A DNA stretch of 64,000 nt from Oerskovia sp042887685 (GTDB lineage: Bacteria; Actinomycetota; Actinomycetes; Actinomycetales; Cellulomonadaceae). The notes beneath the pieces were generated by a model that had not been told where the DNA came from, made no database searches, and saw only the letters and a list, made by a program, of their open reading frames with translations. The stretch lies in contig NZ_JBHVOS010000011.1 in NCBI RefSeq assembly GCF_042887685.1, forward strand, positions 70,650 through 134,649. The letters run 5' to 3'. The translations under genes and the position numbers were made by a program. Every line of letters begins with the position of its first letter. Position 1 is the first letter of the stretch. Below are positions 35,879 through 44,400 of this stretch, piece by piece.

Positions 35879-38800
35879 GTGACCTTTCTAGCCCGGCTCC
35901 ACGACAAGCGACGGTCGATCGCCTCGGTGAGCACCGTGTCGGTCTTCTCAGCGCTCCTGGTCGCGTTCGCGGTCACGTACGACGGTCAGGCCACGGCCGA
36001 CGTCGAACTCAACGACTCCGGTGTGTGGGTCACCCGGACGTCCGGCGGGGCGCTGGGGCGGTTCAACTTCGAGTCCCAGGCGCTCGACGGCTCGATGCTC
36101 GCAGGATCCGCGTCGTTCGACGTGCTGCAGAACGCGGGCAAGGTGCTCCTGGTCGACGACGGCGCCGGCTCGGTGAGCCCCGTGGACGTGGCGCGGCTCA
36201 AGCTCGCCGGCTCGGTGCGCCCCCCGACGGGGGCGGACGTGGCCATGGGCGGCTCGAGCGTCGCGGTCCTCGACGGCGAGAAGGGGCTGCTGTGGGTGCT
36301 GCCGTTCGCCGGTGCGACGTCGTTCGACCCCGAGACCACCGAGCCCGTCGCCGAGGTCGACGGCAAGGGCGTCGTGCAGGTGTCCCAGGACGGCACCGTC
36401 TACGCGCTGGTCCCGGCGACGGGCGAGCTGACGAAGGTCTCGACCGCGGCCACCGGTACGTCACAGGAGGTCACGACCTCGAAGGTGCCGGTCGCGAAGG
36501 GGGACGAGGTCGAGCTCACGACCGTCGGGTCGGCCGCCGTCGTCCTGAACCGGACGCAGTCGGAGCTCGTCCTGCCGGACGGTGACGTCGTCGCGCTCGA
36601 GGACGGGTCGCAGGCGCGGCTCCAGCAGCCCGGCCCCCAGACCGCCGACGTCGCCGTCGCGACGGCCTCCGGGCTCGTGCTGCAGCCGCTGGACGGAGGA
36701 GACTCGGTCACGCGTGCCGCGTCGGGGGTGCCCTCGCCACCCGTCCAGCTGAACGGGTGCACCTACGGCGCCTGGTCGCAGACCGGTCAGGTGCTGCGCG
36801 ACTGCGACGGCACGGACGGCGACCTCGACAAGCGCCTCGAGGGCCTGGACCCGCAGAGCCGCCTGGAGTACCGGGTCAACCGCAAGGCGATCGTGCTGAA
36901 CGACCTGTCGGCGGGCACCGTGTGGATGGCCGCCGACGAGTACCAGAAGGTCGACGACTGGGAGCTCGTCCTGCCCGAGCAGGCGGAGGGCGAGGAGTCC
37001 GACGCCGAGCTCACGACCCCGGAGCAGGTCGACCAGTTCGTCCTGGACCGCTCGCAGCCCAACCAGCCGCCGCTGCCGCAGGACGACGTGTTCGGTGCAC
37101 GCCCCGGACGCACGACGCTGCTGCCCGTGCTGGGCAACGACGTCGACCCGGACGGCGACGTCATGACGGCGACCCTCGCGGGCGACGGACCCGACGGAGC
37201 CCAGGTGCAGACGGTGCTGGGTGGTGCCGCGCTGCAGGCGATCGTCCCGGAGGACGCCGGGAAGGGGGCCTCCACGTTCCGGTACGCGGTGTCGGACGGC
37301 CGCGGTGGTGTGGCCGAGGCGAGCGTGCGGCTCGACGTGTCGCCGTGGAGCGAGAACGCAGCCCCCGAGCAGACCGGCGAGCCGGTCCTCGTGGTCGAGC
37401 AGGGCAAGACCGCCGAGATCAAGGTGCTCCCCTTCTTCCGCGACCCCGACGGGGACGACCTGTACCTCGCGGCGGCGTCGGCGACCTCTGCGGGCGACGA
37501 GGTGCGCGCGCGCCCGGACGGGACCGTGGTGTTCCGCGACGGCGCCGGCTCGACGGGACGCAAGACCGTCAACGTGACCGTCGCCGACGGCATGGGCGGG
37601 GTCTTCGAGGGCGTCCTGCTCGTCGACGTGTCGGGAGCGGGCCAGCTCCCGCCCGTCGCGGTCGCGGACCACGTCGTGGTGCCCGCGGGCCAGCCGGTGC
37701 TGGTCGAGCCGCTCCTCAACGACCACGACGCGAACGGTGACGAGCTGCGGCTCGCGAGCGTCTCGGAGTCCGCGCCGGCGCAGATCACGCCCAACTACGG
37801 GTCCGGGACGTTCCAGTTCCTCTCGAACGAGCCTCGGTCGTACGACCTGACCTACCAGGTCTCGGACGGTCCCAACGCGACGACAGGGCTGGTGCGCGTG
37901 GACGTCCTGCCCGCCTCGGCGGCGGAAGGCCCGCCCATCGTGGTCTCGGACACCGCGCTGCTGCCCTCGGGCGGCAAGACGCTGGTCGACGTGCTCGCGA
38001 ACGACACCGACCCCGGGGGCGGCGTGCTCGTGGTCCAGTCGGTCAACGTGCCCGACGACGCAGGCGTCTCGGTCGCGGTCCTGGCCCACCAGATGCTCCG
38101 GATCACCGAGATCCGCCGCCTCGACGCTCCTGTGACGATCGAGTACACGGTCTCCAACGGGACCCAGACCACGGTCGGCCAGGTGCGGGTGGTGCCCGTG
38201 CCGTCGCCCACCAAGCTGCAGCCGCCGAACGCGGTCGCCGACGAGGCCACGGTGCGCGTCGGCGACGTCGTCACGATCCCGGTCCTCCGGAACGACACGC
38301 ACCCCGACGGGCTCGAGCTGTTCCTCCAGGACGAGTTCGAGCAGGGCATCCCGCCCGAGCAGGGAGAGCTCTTCGTCTCCGAGGGGCAGGTGCGCTTCAA
38401 GGCAGGCACGGAGGCGGGGACCGCCTACGCCATCTACCGGGTCCGGGACAAGAACGGCCAGGAGGACTCGGCCCAGCTCACGATCCACATCCGTGACGGC
38501 AAGGAGAACTCGCCGCCGCAGCCGCAGACGCTGCAGGCGCGCGTGCTCACCGGAGCGACCGTCCGGATCGCCGTCCCGCTCGACGGGATCGACCCGGACG
38601 GCGACTCGGTCCAGCTCACGGGGGTCGCGACCCCGCCGGGCCAGGGCACGGCAGAGGTCACGGACCGCTTCATCGACTACCAGGCCGCCGACGGCGCGAC
38701 CGGGTCGGACTCGTTCACCTACTCGGTCCTCGACGCCCGAGGCATGGTGGCCACGGGTACGGTCCAGGTGGGCATCTCCGCGCCCCCGGCCACGAACCAG

Positions 38801-41800
38801 AGCCCCGTCGCGGTCGACGACCTGGTCACGGTGCGCCCCGGCCGAACCGTCGCGGTCCCGGCGCTCGCCAACGACACCGACCCCGACGGCGACCAGATCT
38901 CCCTGGTCCCGGCGGCGCTCGAGGCCGACAGGTCGCTCGACGCCGAGGTCGTGGGGAACGACCGCGTGGTCCTGACGAGCCCCACCGAGGCGGGCAGCAC
39001 GACGTTCTACTACGGGATCCAGGACACCAAGGGCGCACGCGCCGCGGCCGCGATCACGGTCCTGGTGGACCAGGACGCGCCGCTGCTCGCGCCCGTCGCC
39101 CGGGACGACACGGTGCCGATGTCCGCGATCCTGGGCCAGACGAGCGTCGACGTCAGCGTGCTCGACAACGACGACGACCTCGACGGTGCCGCCTCCGAGC
39201 TCACGGTCAGCACCGACGCCGAGACGGCGACGGTCGGGCCGGACGGCACCGTGGCGGTGACCCTCACCGAGCAGCGACAGGTCATCACCTACGTCGTGAC
39301 GGACGTCGACGGGCTCACGTCGAAGGCCTTCGTCCACGTCCCCGGGCTGACCGAGCAGGTGCCCGTGCTCCGCGCCGGGATCACGCCGCTCGAGGTCTTG
39401 TCGGGCGAGGCGCTGCCCGTCGACATCACCGACTACGTGGTGGTCATGGAGGGGCGCACGCCCCGCCTGACCGGTGAGGACAAGGTCGCACCGCTCAACG
39501 GCACCGCCGTGGTCGCCGACGCCACGAACCTCACCTACACCTCGGACCCGGAGTACGTCGGTCGCGCGTCGATCACGTTCGAGGTCACCGACGGCTCCGG
39601 GCCCGACGACCCCGAGGGGCACAAGGTGCTGCTGACGCTGCCGATCTCGGTGCTGCCCCCCGCCAACCTGCCTCCCGAGCTCGGTGCGCCCAACGTCGAC
39701 GTGGCCGCCGGCGAGGAGGGATCGGTCGACCTCGGCCGGTTCGCGACCGACCCCGACGGCGACGCCCTGACGTTCAAGGTGGGTGCCGTCCCTGCCGGGC
39801 TCACGGTCAGCGTGAGCGGCTCGACGGCGACGGTCCAGGCCACCCCCGAGGTCGCCAAGGGCACCACGCTCTCCGTCCCGGTCTCGGTGACCGACGGTGG
39901 GCACCCGCCCGTCGAGGGCGCGCTCACGGTCAAGGTCGTGGCGTCCACGCGCCCGTTGGCCAAGGCCAACGACGACACGGTCGAGAAGGCCCACCAGGGC
40001 AAGGCGGTGCCGGTCGACGTGCTCGCCAACGACAGCAACCCCTTCCCGGAGACCCCGCTCAAGATCACCGCGGCGACCGTCGATACCGGCGAGGGCACGC
40101 CGACGATCAACGGCGACAAGGTCACCGTCACGCCCAAGGACACGTTCTTCGGCGTCATGGTGGTCCGGTACCGCGTCCAGGACGCCACCAAGGACCCCGA
40201 CCGCGAGGTCGAGGGACGCATCCAGATCAACGTCCAGGGACGCCCTGACGCGCCGGGCAAGCCGACCGTCGAGGAGGTCCGGTCCAGGACGGTCGTCCTG
40301 AGCTGGGAGCCGCCCGCCAACAACGGGGCCGAGATCACGGGGTACACCGTGAAGTCGAACAACGGGTACAGCAAGGCGTGCGGCACCACGACGTGCACCC
40401 TCGACGGCCTGACGAACAACGTCAAGTACACCTTCACGGTGGTCGCGACGAACGAGGTCAACGACTCGGACGCGTCGGTCCCGTCGGCCGAGGCGCGGCC
40501 GGACGAGAAGCCGGACCGGCCCGCGCCCCCGACCCTGGAGTTCGGCGACACGTCGCTCAAGATCTCGTGGGTCAACAAGACGTACACCGACCGGTCGCCG
40601 ATCCAGTGCGTCAACCTCCGGATCTCGCCCGCGGTCGGGGGCAAGGACCAGGCGTGCGTGACCGGCACCCAGTTCGAGTGGACGGGCCTGAAGAACGGCA
40701 CGTCGTACACGGTCGAGGTGCAGGCGGTGAACGCCGCGGAGGTCAACGGTGCACCGGACCCGTCGGACTGGTCCGGACCTTCGGCGGCCATGGTCCCCGC
40801 GGGTGTGCCGTTCGCCTCGGCGGCGCCGTCTGCCGCCCGCGTCACGTCCGCCGTCAACGGTGGCGCCATCGACGTGACCTGGTCCAAGCCTGCCGACGAG
40901 AACGGCGACGCGGTCACCGTCTACTACGTCGACCGCTTCAAGAACGGGGCGAAGGACGGGGCCACGGTCACGGTCAACGGCGCGACGCGCCACCAGGCGA
41001 CCGGGCTCGACAACGAGGCCTCCTACACCTTCACGGTCACAGGACAGAACAAGGCCGGGCGGGGGGCCACGAGCCCCGCGTCCGCGGCAGTGGTCCCGTT
41101 CGGGATCCCTGGGGCCCCGGGCAGGCCGGGGGTCTCGGAGTCGAAGGGCGACATCACCGTCTCGTGGCCTGCGGCCGACGCCAACGGCAGCCCCGTGTCG
41201 AGCTACACCGTCACGGCGAGCAACGGCACGGCGAAGACCGTCGGCGGGGGGACGTTGTCGGCCGCGTTCGACCTGCCCAAGGGGTCCTACACCTTCACGG
41301 TCAGGGCCAAGAACGCCGCGGGCGACTCCCCGGCGAGCGCAGCCTCGGCCGCGATCAACGCGTACACGGTGCCCGCACCGCCGTCCGTGTCGGGACGGAA
41401 GAACGGTGCGACGAACCTGATCTTTGACCTGTCGGGTCCCGCGGACGACGGTGGCAGCCCCGTCACGAGCTACCAGTGGAGCTCCGGCGAGGGGGGCACC
41501 AGCATCTCGGTGGGCAACGGCTACAGCCAGACGCACAGCCGGTCCGCCAAGGCCTGCAACGCGGCCGGGTGCAGCGGCAGCAGCAACACGGTCACGCTGA
41601 CCACCGACGCGCAGCCCAACATCAAGGTCGTCCGTGGGTCGAGCGCGGGGGGCGGGATGAACTACTTCCGCGTGGCCTACACGAACCTGCCGGCCGGGAC
41701 GTACGGGTTCGTCTGCCGTGACCAGCAGCCCGACGGGTCGTGGACCACGATCGGCGGCGGCTACGTCTACTCCTTCAGCCTGAGCGGCTCGGGGACGACG

Positions 41801-41899
41801 CCCGACTTCGGCTGCTGGTACGGCTGGCCCGGTCGACTCGTGAGCGTCAACCTCAGCGGCGCGGGCGACCAGGCCTGGGTGACACCCGTGCCGTGGTGA
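35879..41899 (+). CDS. Giant membrane-anchored Ig-like / fibronectin type III surface protein
   Basis: This protein has 2006 residues. A short basic tail and one hydrophobic segment (about 18-38, signal anchor) lead to a beta-rich domain (about 40-390) resembling a propeller. At least eight Ig/cadherin-like repeats follow (about 395-1450), marked by L-x-N-D-x-D-P-D-G signatures such as V-L-G-N-D-V-D-P-D-G, V-L-A-N-D-T-D-P-G-G and A-L-A-N-D-T-D-P-D-G. About five FN3 modules follow (about 1455-1900; W-E-P-P-A-N-N-G, W-S-K-P-A-D-E-N-G, W-P-A-A-D-A-N-G), then a Cys- and Trp-containing end domain. GTG 35879 has a GGAG site 5 nt upstream. It heads the operon and corresponds to the fn3 gene of the bifidobacterial PFNA-type cluster. 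A surface or adhesion role, or a role as a wall-spanning structure, is inference. Confidence 0.85.
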   Translation: MTFLARLHDKRRSIASVSTVSVFSALLVAFAVTYDGQATADVELNDSGVWVTRTSGGALGRFNFESQALDGSMLAGSASFDVLQNAGKVLLVDDGAGSVSPVDVARLKLAGSVRPPTGADVAMGGSSVAVLDGEKGLLWVLPFAGATSFDPETTEPVAEVDGKGVVQVSQDGTVYALVPATGELTKVSTAATGTSQEVTTSKVPVAKGDEVELTTVGSAAVVLNRTQSELVLPDGDVVALEDGSQARLQQPGPQTADVAVATASGLVLQPLDGGDSVTRAASGVPSPPVQLNGCTYGAWSQTGQVLRDCDGTDGDLDKRLEGLDPQSRLEYRVNRKAIVLNDLSAGTVWMAADEYQKVDDWELVLPEQAEGEESDAELTTPEQVDQFVLDRSQPNQPPLPQDDVFGARPGRTTLLPVLGNDVDPDGDVMTATLAGDGPDGAQVQTVLGGAALQAIVPEDAGKGASTFRYAVSDGRGGVAEASVRLDVSPWSENAAPEQTGEPVLVVEQGKTAEIKVLPFFRDPDGDDLYLAAASATSAGDEVRARPDGTVVFRDGAGSTGRKTVNVTVADGMGGVFEGVLLVDVSGAGQLPPVAVADHVVVPAGQPVLVEPLLNDHDANGDELRLASVSESAPAQITPNYGSGTFQFLSNEPRSYDLTYQVSDGPNATTGLVRVDVLPASAAEGPPIVVSDTALLPSGGKTLVDVLANDTDPGGGVLVVQSVNVPDDAGVSVAVLAHQMLRITEIRRLDAPVTIEYTVSNGTQTTVGQVRVVPVPSPTKLQPPNAVADEATVRVGDVVTIPVLRNDTHPDGLELFLQDEFEQGIPPEQGELFVSEGQVRFKAGTEAGTAYAIYRVRDKNGQEDSAQLTIHIRDGKENSPPQPQTLQARVLTGATVRIAVPLDGIDPDGDSVQLTGVATPPGQGTAEVTDRFIDYQAADGATGSDSFTYSVLDARGMVATGTVQVGISAPPATNQSPVAVDDLVTVRPGRTVAVPALANDTDPDGDQISLVPAALEADRSLDAEVVGNDRVVLTSPTEAGSTTFYYGIQDTKGARAAAAITVLVDQDAPLLAPVARDDTVPMSAILGQTSVDVSVLDNDDDLDGAASELTVSTDAETATVGPDGTVAVTLTEQRQVITYVVTDVDGLTSKAFVHVPGLTEQVPVLRAGITPLEVLSGEALPVDITDYVVVMEGRTPRLTGEDKVAPLNGTAVVADATNLTYTSDPEYVGRASITFEVTDGSGPDDPEGHKVLLTLPISVLPPANLPPELGAPNVDVAAGEEGSVDLGRFATDPDGDALTFKVGAVPAGLTVSVSGSTATVQATPEVAKGTTLSVPVSVTDGGHPPVEGALTVKVVASTRPLAKANDDTVEKAHQGKAVPVDVLANDSNPFPETPLKITAATVDTGEGTPTINGDKVTVTPKDTFFGVMVVRYRVQDATKDPDREVEGRIQINVQGRPDAPGKPTVEEVRSRTVVLSWEPPANNGAEITGYTVKSNNGYSKACGTTTCTLDGLTNNVKYTFTVVATNEVNDSDASVPSAEARPDEKPDRPAPPTLEFGDTSLKISWVNKTYTDRSPIQCVNLRISPAVGGKDQACVTGTQFEWTGLKNGTSYTVEVQAVNAAEVNGAPDPSDWSGPSAAMVPAGVPFASAAPSAARVTSAVNGGAIDVTWSKPADENGDAVTVYYVDRFKNGAKDGATVTVNGATRHQATGLDNEASYTFTVTGQNKAGRGATSPASAAVVPFGIPGAPGRPGVSESKGDITVSWPAADANGSPVSSYTVTASNGTAKTVGGGTLSAAFDLPKGSYTFTVRAKNAAGDSPASAASAAINAYTVPAPPSVSGRKNGATNLIFDLSGPADDGGSPVTSYQWSSGEGGTSISVGNGYSQTHSRSAKACNAAGCSGSSNTVTLTTDAQPNIKVVRGSSAGGGMNYFRVAYTNLPAGTYGFVCRDQQPDGSWTTIGGGYVYSFSLSGSGTTPDFGCWYGWPGRLVSVNLSGAGDQAWVTPVPW

Positions 41900-41960
41900 C
41901 CTGGCAGGCGCTCGACCCGACTCCGACCTTCCGCACGACCTCACGAGAGAGCAGCACCCC

Positions 41961-42935
41961 ATGACCTCCATGACCCCCGAGCAGGCCGCCTGGTTCGCTC
42001 AGACCTTCGACCGTCTGGTCTCCAACGTGGGACAGGCCGTCCTGGGCAAGGCCCACGTGGTGCGCCTGGTCCTGACCTGCATGCTGTCCGAGGGCCACAT
42101 CCTCCTGGAGGACGCGCCGGGCACGGGCAAGACCTCGCTCGCCCGTGCGCTCGCCGCGAGCGTCCAGGGCACGCAGAACCGCATCCAGTTCACGCCTGAC
42201 CTGCTGCCGTCCGACGTGACGGGCGTGACGATCTACGACCAGAAGACGGCGAAGTTCGAGTTCCACCAGGGCCCGATCTTCGCGTCGATCGTGCTCGCGG
42301 ACGAGATCAACCGTGCCTCGCCCAAGACGCAGTCCGCGCTCCTGGAGGTCATGGAGGAGGGGCAGATCACGGTCGACGGCGTGACGCACTCGGTGGGGCG
42401 TCCGTTCATGGTCATCGCGACGCAGAACCCGATCGAGCAGGCCGGCACGTACCGCCTGCCCGAGGCGCAGCTCGACCGCTTCCTCATGAAGACCTCGCTC
42501 GGCTACCCGGACCACGCCGCCACGGTCGAGATCCTCCAGGGTGCCTCGGTGCGGGACCGCAGCGCGACCCTGCAGGCGCTCATCACGACGCAGGCCGTCG
42601 CGGAGATGGCGGACCTTGCCGCGGGCGTCCACGTCGACGGTGCGGTGCTCGAGTACATCTCGCGCCTGGCCGAGGAGACGCGCGGCGCGAGCGAGTGCCG
42701 GGTCGGCGTCTCGGTCCGTGGGGCGCTCGCCCTGGTGCGTTGCGCCAAGGTGTGGGCGGCCGCGCACGGGCGCAACTACGTCCTGCCCGACGACGTCAAG
42801 GAGCTCGCGCTGCCCGCCTGGGCGCACCGCCTGGTCCTCGACCCCGAGGCCGAGTTCGCCGGCGCGACGAACGAGGGCGTGCTCGCGCGCATCCTCGCGG
42901 ACGTCGCCGCGCCGCAGGAACGCCGGTCGGCCTGA
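41961..42935 (+). CDS. MoxR-family AAA+ ATPase
   Basis: This is a 324-residue AAA_3 ATPase. Walker A is E-D-A-P-G-T-G-K-T-S (about residues 50-58), Walker B I-V-L-A-D-E-I-N-R-A-S-P-K (about 115), sensor I M-V-I-A-T-Q-N-P-I-E (about 155) and the arginine finger region L-P-E-A-Q-L-D-R-F. MoxR ATPases act as chaperones or remodellers and are regularly paired with DUF58 proteins, as here with the next gene 4 bp downstream. Its target in this locus is unknown. Confidence 0.93.
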   Translation: MTSMTPEQAAWFAQTFDRLVSNVGQAVLGKAHVVRLVLTCMLSEGHILLEDAPGTGKTSLARALAASVQGTQNRIQFTPDLLPSDVTGVTIYDQKTAKFEFHQGPIFASIVLADEINRASPKTQSALLEVMEEGQITVDGVTHSVGRPFMVIATQNPIEQAGTYRLPEAQLDRFLMKTSLGYPDHAATVEILQGASVRDRSATLQALITTQAVAEMADLAAGVHVDGAVLEYISRLAEETRGASECRVGVSVRGALALVRCAKVWAAAHGRNYVLPDDVKELALPAWAHRLVLDPEAEFAGATNEGVLARILADVAAPQERRSA

Positions 42936-42939
42936 CGCG

Positions 42940-44400
42940 ATGACCACGACCGAACCCGCTGTCGCCCCGCGCAGCAACCCGACCGGACCGGGCGCTCCGG
43001 CCGAGGCCCCGACGAACGGCTCCGGCCCGACGACGTCCCGCCCCGGCCAGGACCCGGCCCCGGCGCCGGGCGCACCGTCCGGGCGCCGTCGACGGAAGGC
43101 CTCGAAGGCAGCGTCGACCGACGGACCGGCGGCACCCGCACGCCCGACGTTCGCGGCGCCGTCGGGCGGGAACGACGACGACGGCCCGGGCGAGCGCCTG
43201 CGCACGCTGCTCGCCCCGGTGACCGGTCCGGTCGCGAAGGGGCTGGCCCTGGTCGCCTCGGTCGTGAGCCCCTTCGGCTGGGCGGTCCTCGTGGGGCTCG
43301 TCGCGGCCTGGTGGACCGGGCTGGTCTTCTCGTGGGTCGAGCTCCTCGCGGTCGCGATCGTGGCGACCGTGGCGATGCTCGGCGCGGTCGCGTTCGTCCG
43401 CGGGACGTTCCGGTACACCGTGCACCTCGACCTGGGGCAGCGGCGCGTCACGGTGGGGGACCGGGCCGTCGGCACGCTCGAGGTGAGCAACGCCTCGCAG
43501 CGCCCGCTGCTGCCTGCGGTCATGGAGCTGCCCGTCGGGGCCGGGGTCGCGTCGTTCCCCGTGCCGCGGCTGCGGTCGGGGGCGAGCCACGAGGAGATCT
43601 TCACCATCCCGACGCACCGCCGCTCGGTCATCCCCGTCGGCCCGGTGCGCTCGGTGCGCGCGGACCCGCTGGGACTGCTGCGCCGCGAGGTCGTCTGGAC
43701 GAACCCCGAGGAGCTGTTCGTGCACCCGCGGACGAAGAACCTGTCGGGGTCCTCGACGGGCTTCCTGCGCGACCTCGAGGGCCGCGTCACCCAGGACATC
43801 TCCAACTCCGACGTCTCGTTCCACGCGCTGCGCGACTACGTCCCCGGCGACGACCGTCGCCACATCCACTGGAAGACCACCGCCCGCACCGGGCAGCTCA
43901 TGGTCCGGCAGTTCGAGGAGACACGGCGCTCGCACCTCGCGGTCGTGCTCTCGACCCGCGCCGAGGACTACGCCCACCCCGACGAGTTCGAGCTCGCGGT
44001 GAGCTCGTGCGGCTCGCTCGGCCTCCAGGCCATCAAGGAGGACCGCGGGCTGACGGTCCTCGTGAACGACGGCAGCCTGCGCGGTGACAACCGCGTACGG
44101 CTCCTCGACGACCTCGCCCGGGTCGAGACACGGTCGCTGCGCACGAGCCTCGTGGACCTGGCCCGGGTGGCCGGCACGAGCGTCACGGACGCGTCCGTCG
44201 TCGCGCTCGTCGTGGGGAGCGCCGTCTCTCCCGCCGAGCTGCGAGCCGCGTCGGCCAGGCTGCCCCAGGACGTGCGGGTCATGGCGATCCAGTGCGTCCC
44301 GGGGGCGAAGGTCAGCCGCCACCGGATCGCCGAGCTCGTCGTGCTCACCATCGGGGAGCTCGGCGACCTCCCCCTCGCGCTGCGGAGGCTGAACGACTGA
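42940..44400 (+). CDS. DUF58 domain membrane protein
   Basis: This is a 486-residue protein. A disordered Pro/Gly/Arg-rich N-terminus (about 1-85) precedes two membrane helices (about 105-150). An extracellular-like beta region with G-D-R-A-V-G-T-L-E-V-S-N follows, then the DUF58 core R-D-Y-V-P-G-D-D-R-R-H-I-H-W-K-T-T-A-R (about 300-320), and a vWA-like C-terminal fold. It is the usual partner of MoxR and corresponds to duf58 of the PFNA-type cluster. The ATG at 42940 lies 4 nt after the moxR stop. Function is unknown beyond this association. Confidence 0.9.
   Translation: MTTTEPAVAPRSNPTGPGAPAEAPTNGSGPTTSRPGQDPAPAPGAPSGRRRRKASKAASTDGPAAPARPTFAAPSGGNDDDGPGERLRTLLAPVTGPVAKGLALVASVVSPFGWAVLVGLVAAWWTGLVFSWVELLAVAIVATVAMLGAVAFVRGTFRYTVHLDLGQRRVTVGDRAVGTLEVSNASQRPLLPAVMELPVGAGVASFPVPRLRSGASHEEIFTIPTHRRSVIPVGPVRSVRADPLGLLRREVVWTNPEELFVHPRTKNLSGSSTGFLRDLEGRVTQDISNSDVSFHALRDYVPGDDRRHIHWKTTARTGQLMVRQFEETRRSHLAVVLSTRAEDYAHPDEFELAVSSCGSLGLQAIKEDRGLTVLVNDGSLRGDNRVRLLDDLARVETRSLRTSLVDLARVAGTSVTDASVVALVVGSAVSPAELRAASARLPQDVRVMAIQCVPGAKVSRHRIAELVVLTIGELGDLPLALRRLND

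Noticed and set aside
36461..41971. 1836-residue open frame antisense to the giant surface protein
   Set aside because: Arg/Val/Gly/Asp-rich composition without domain logic; it mirrors the third-position GC of the true gene. The + strand frame has clear Ig/FN3 repeats.
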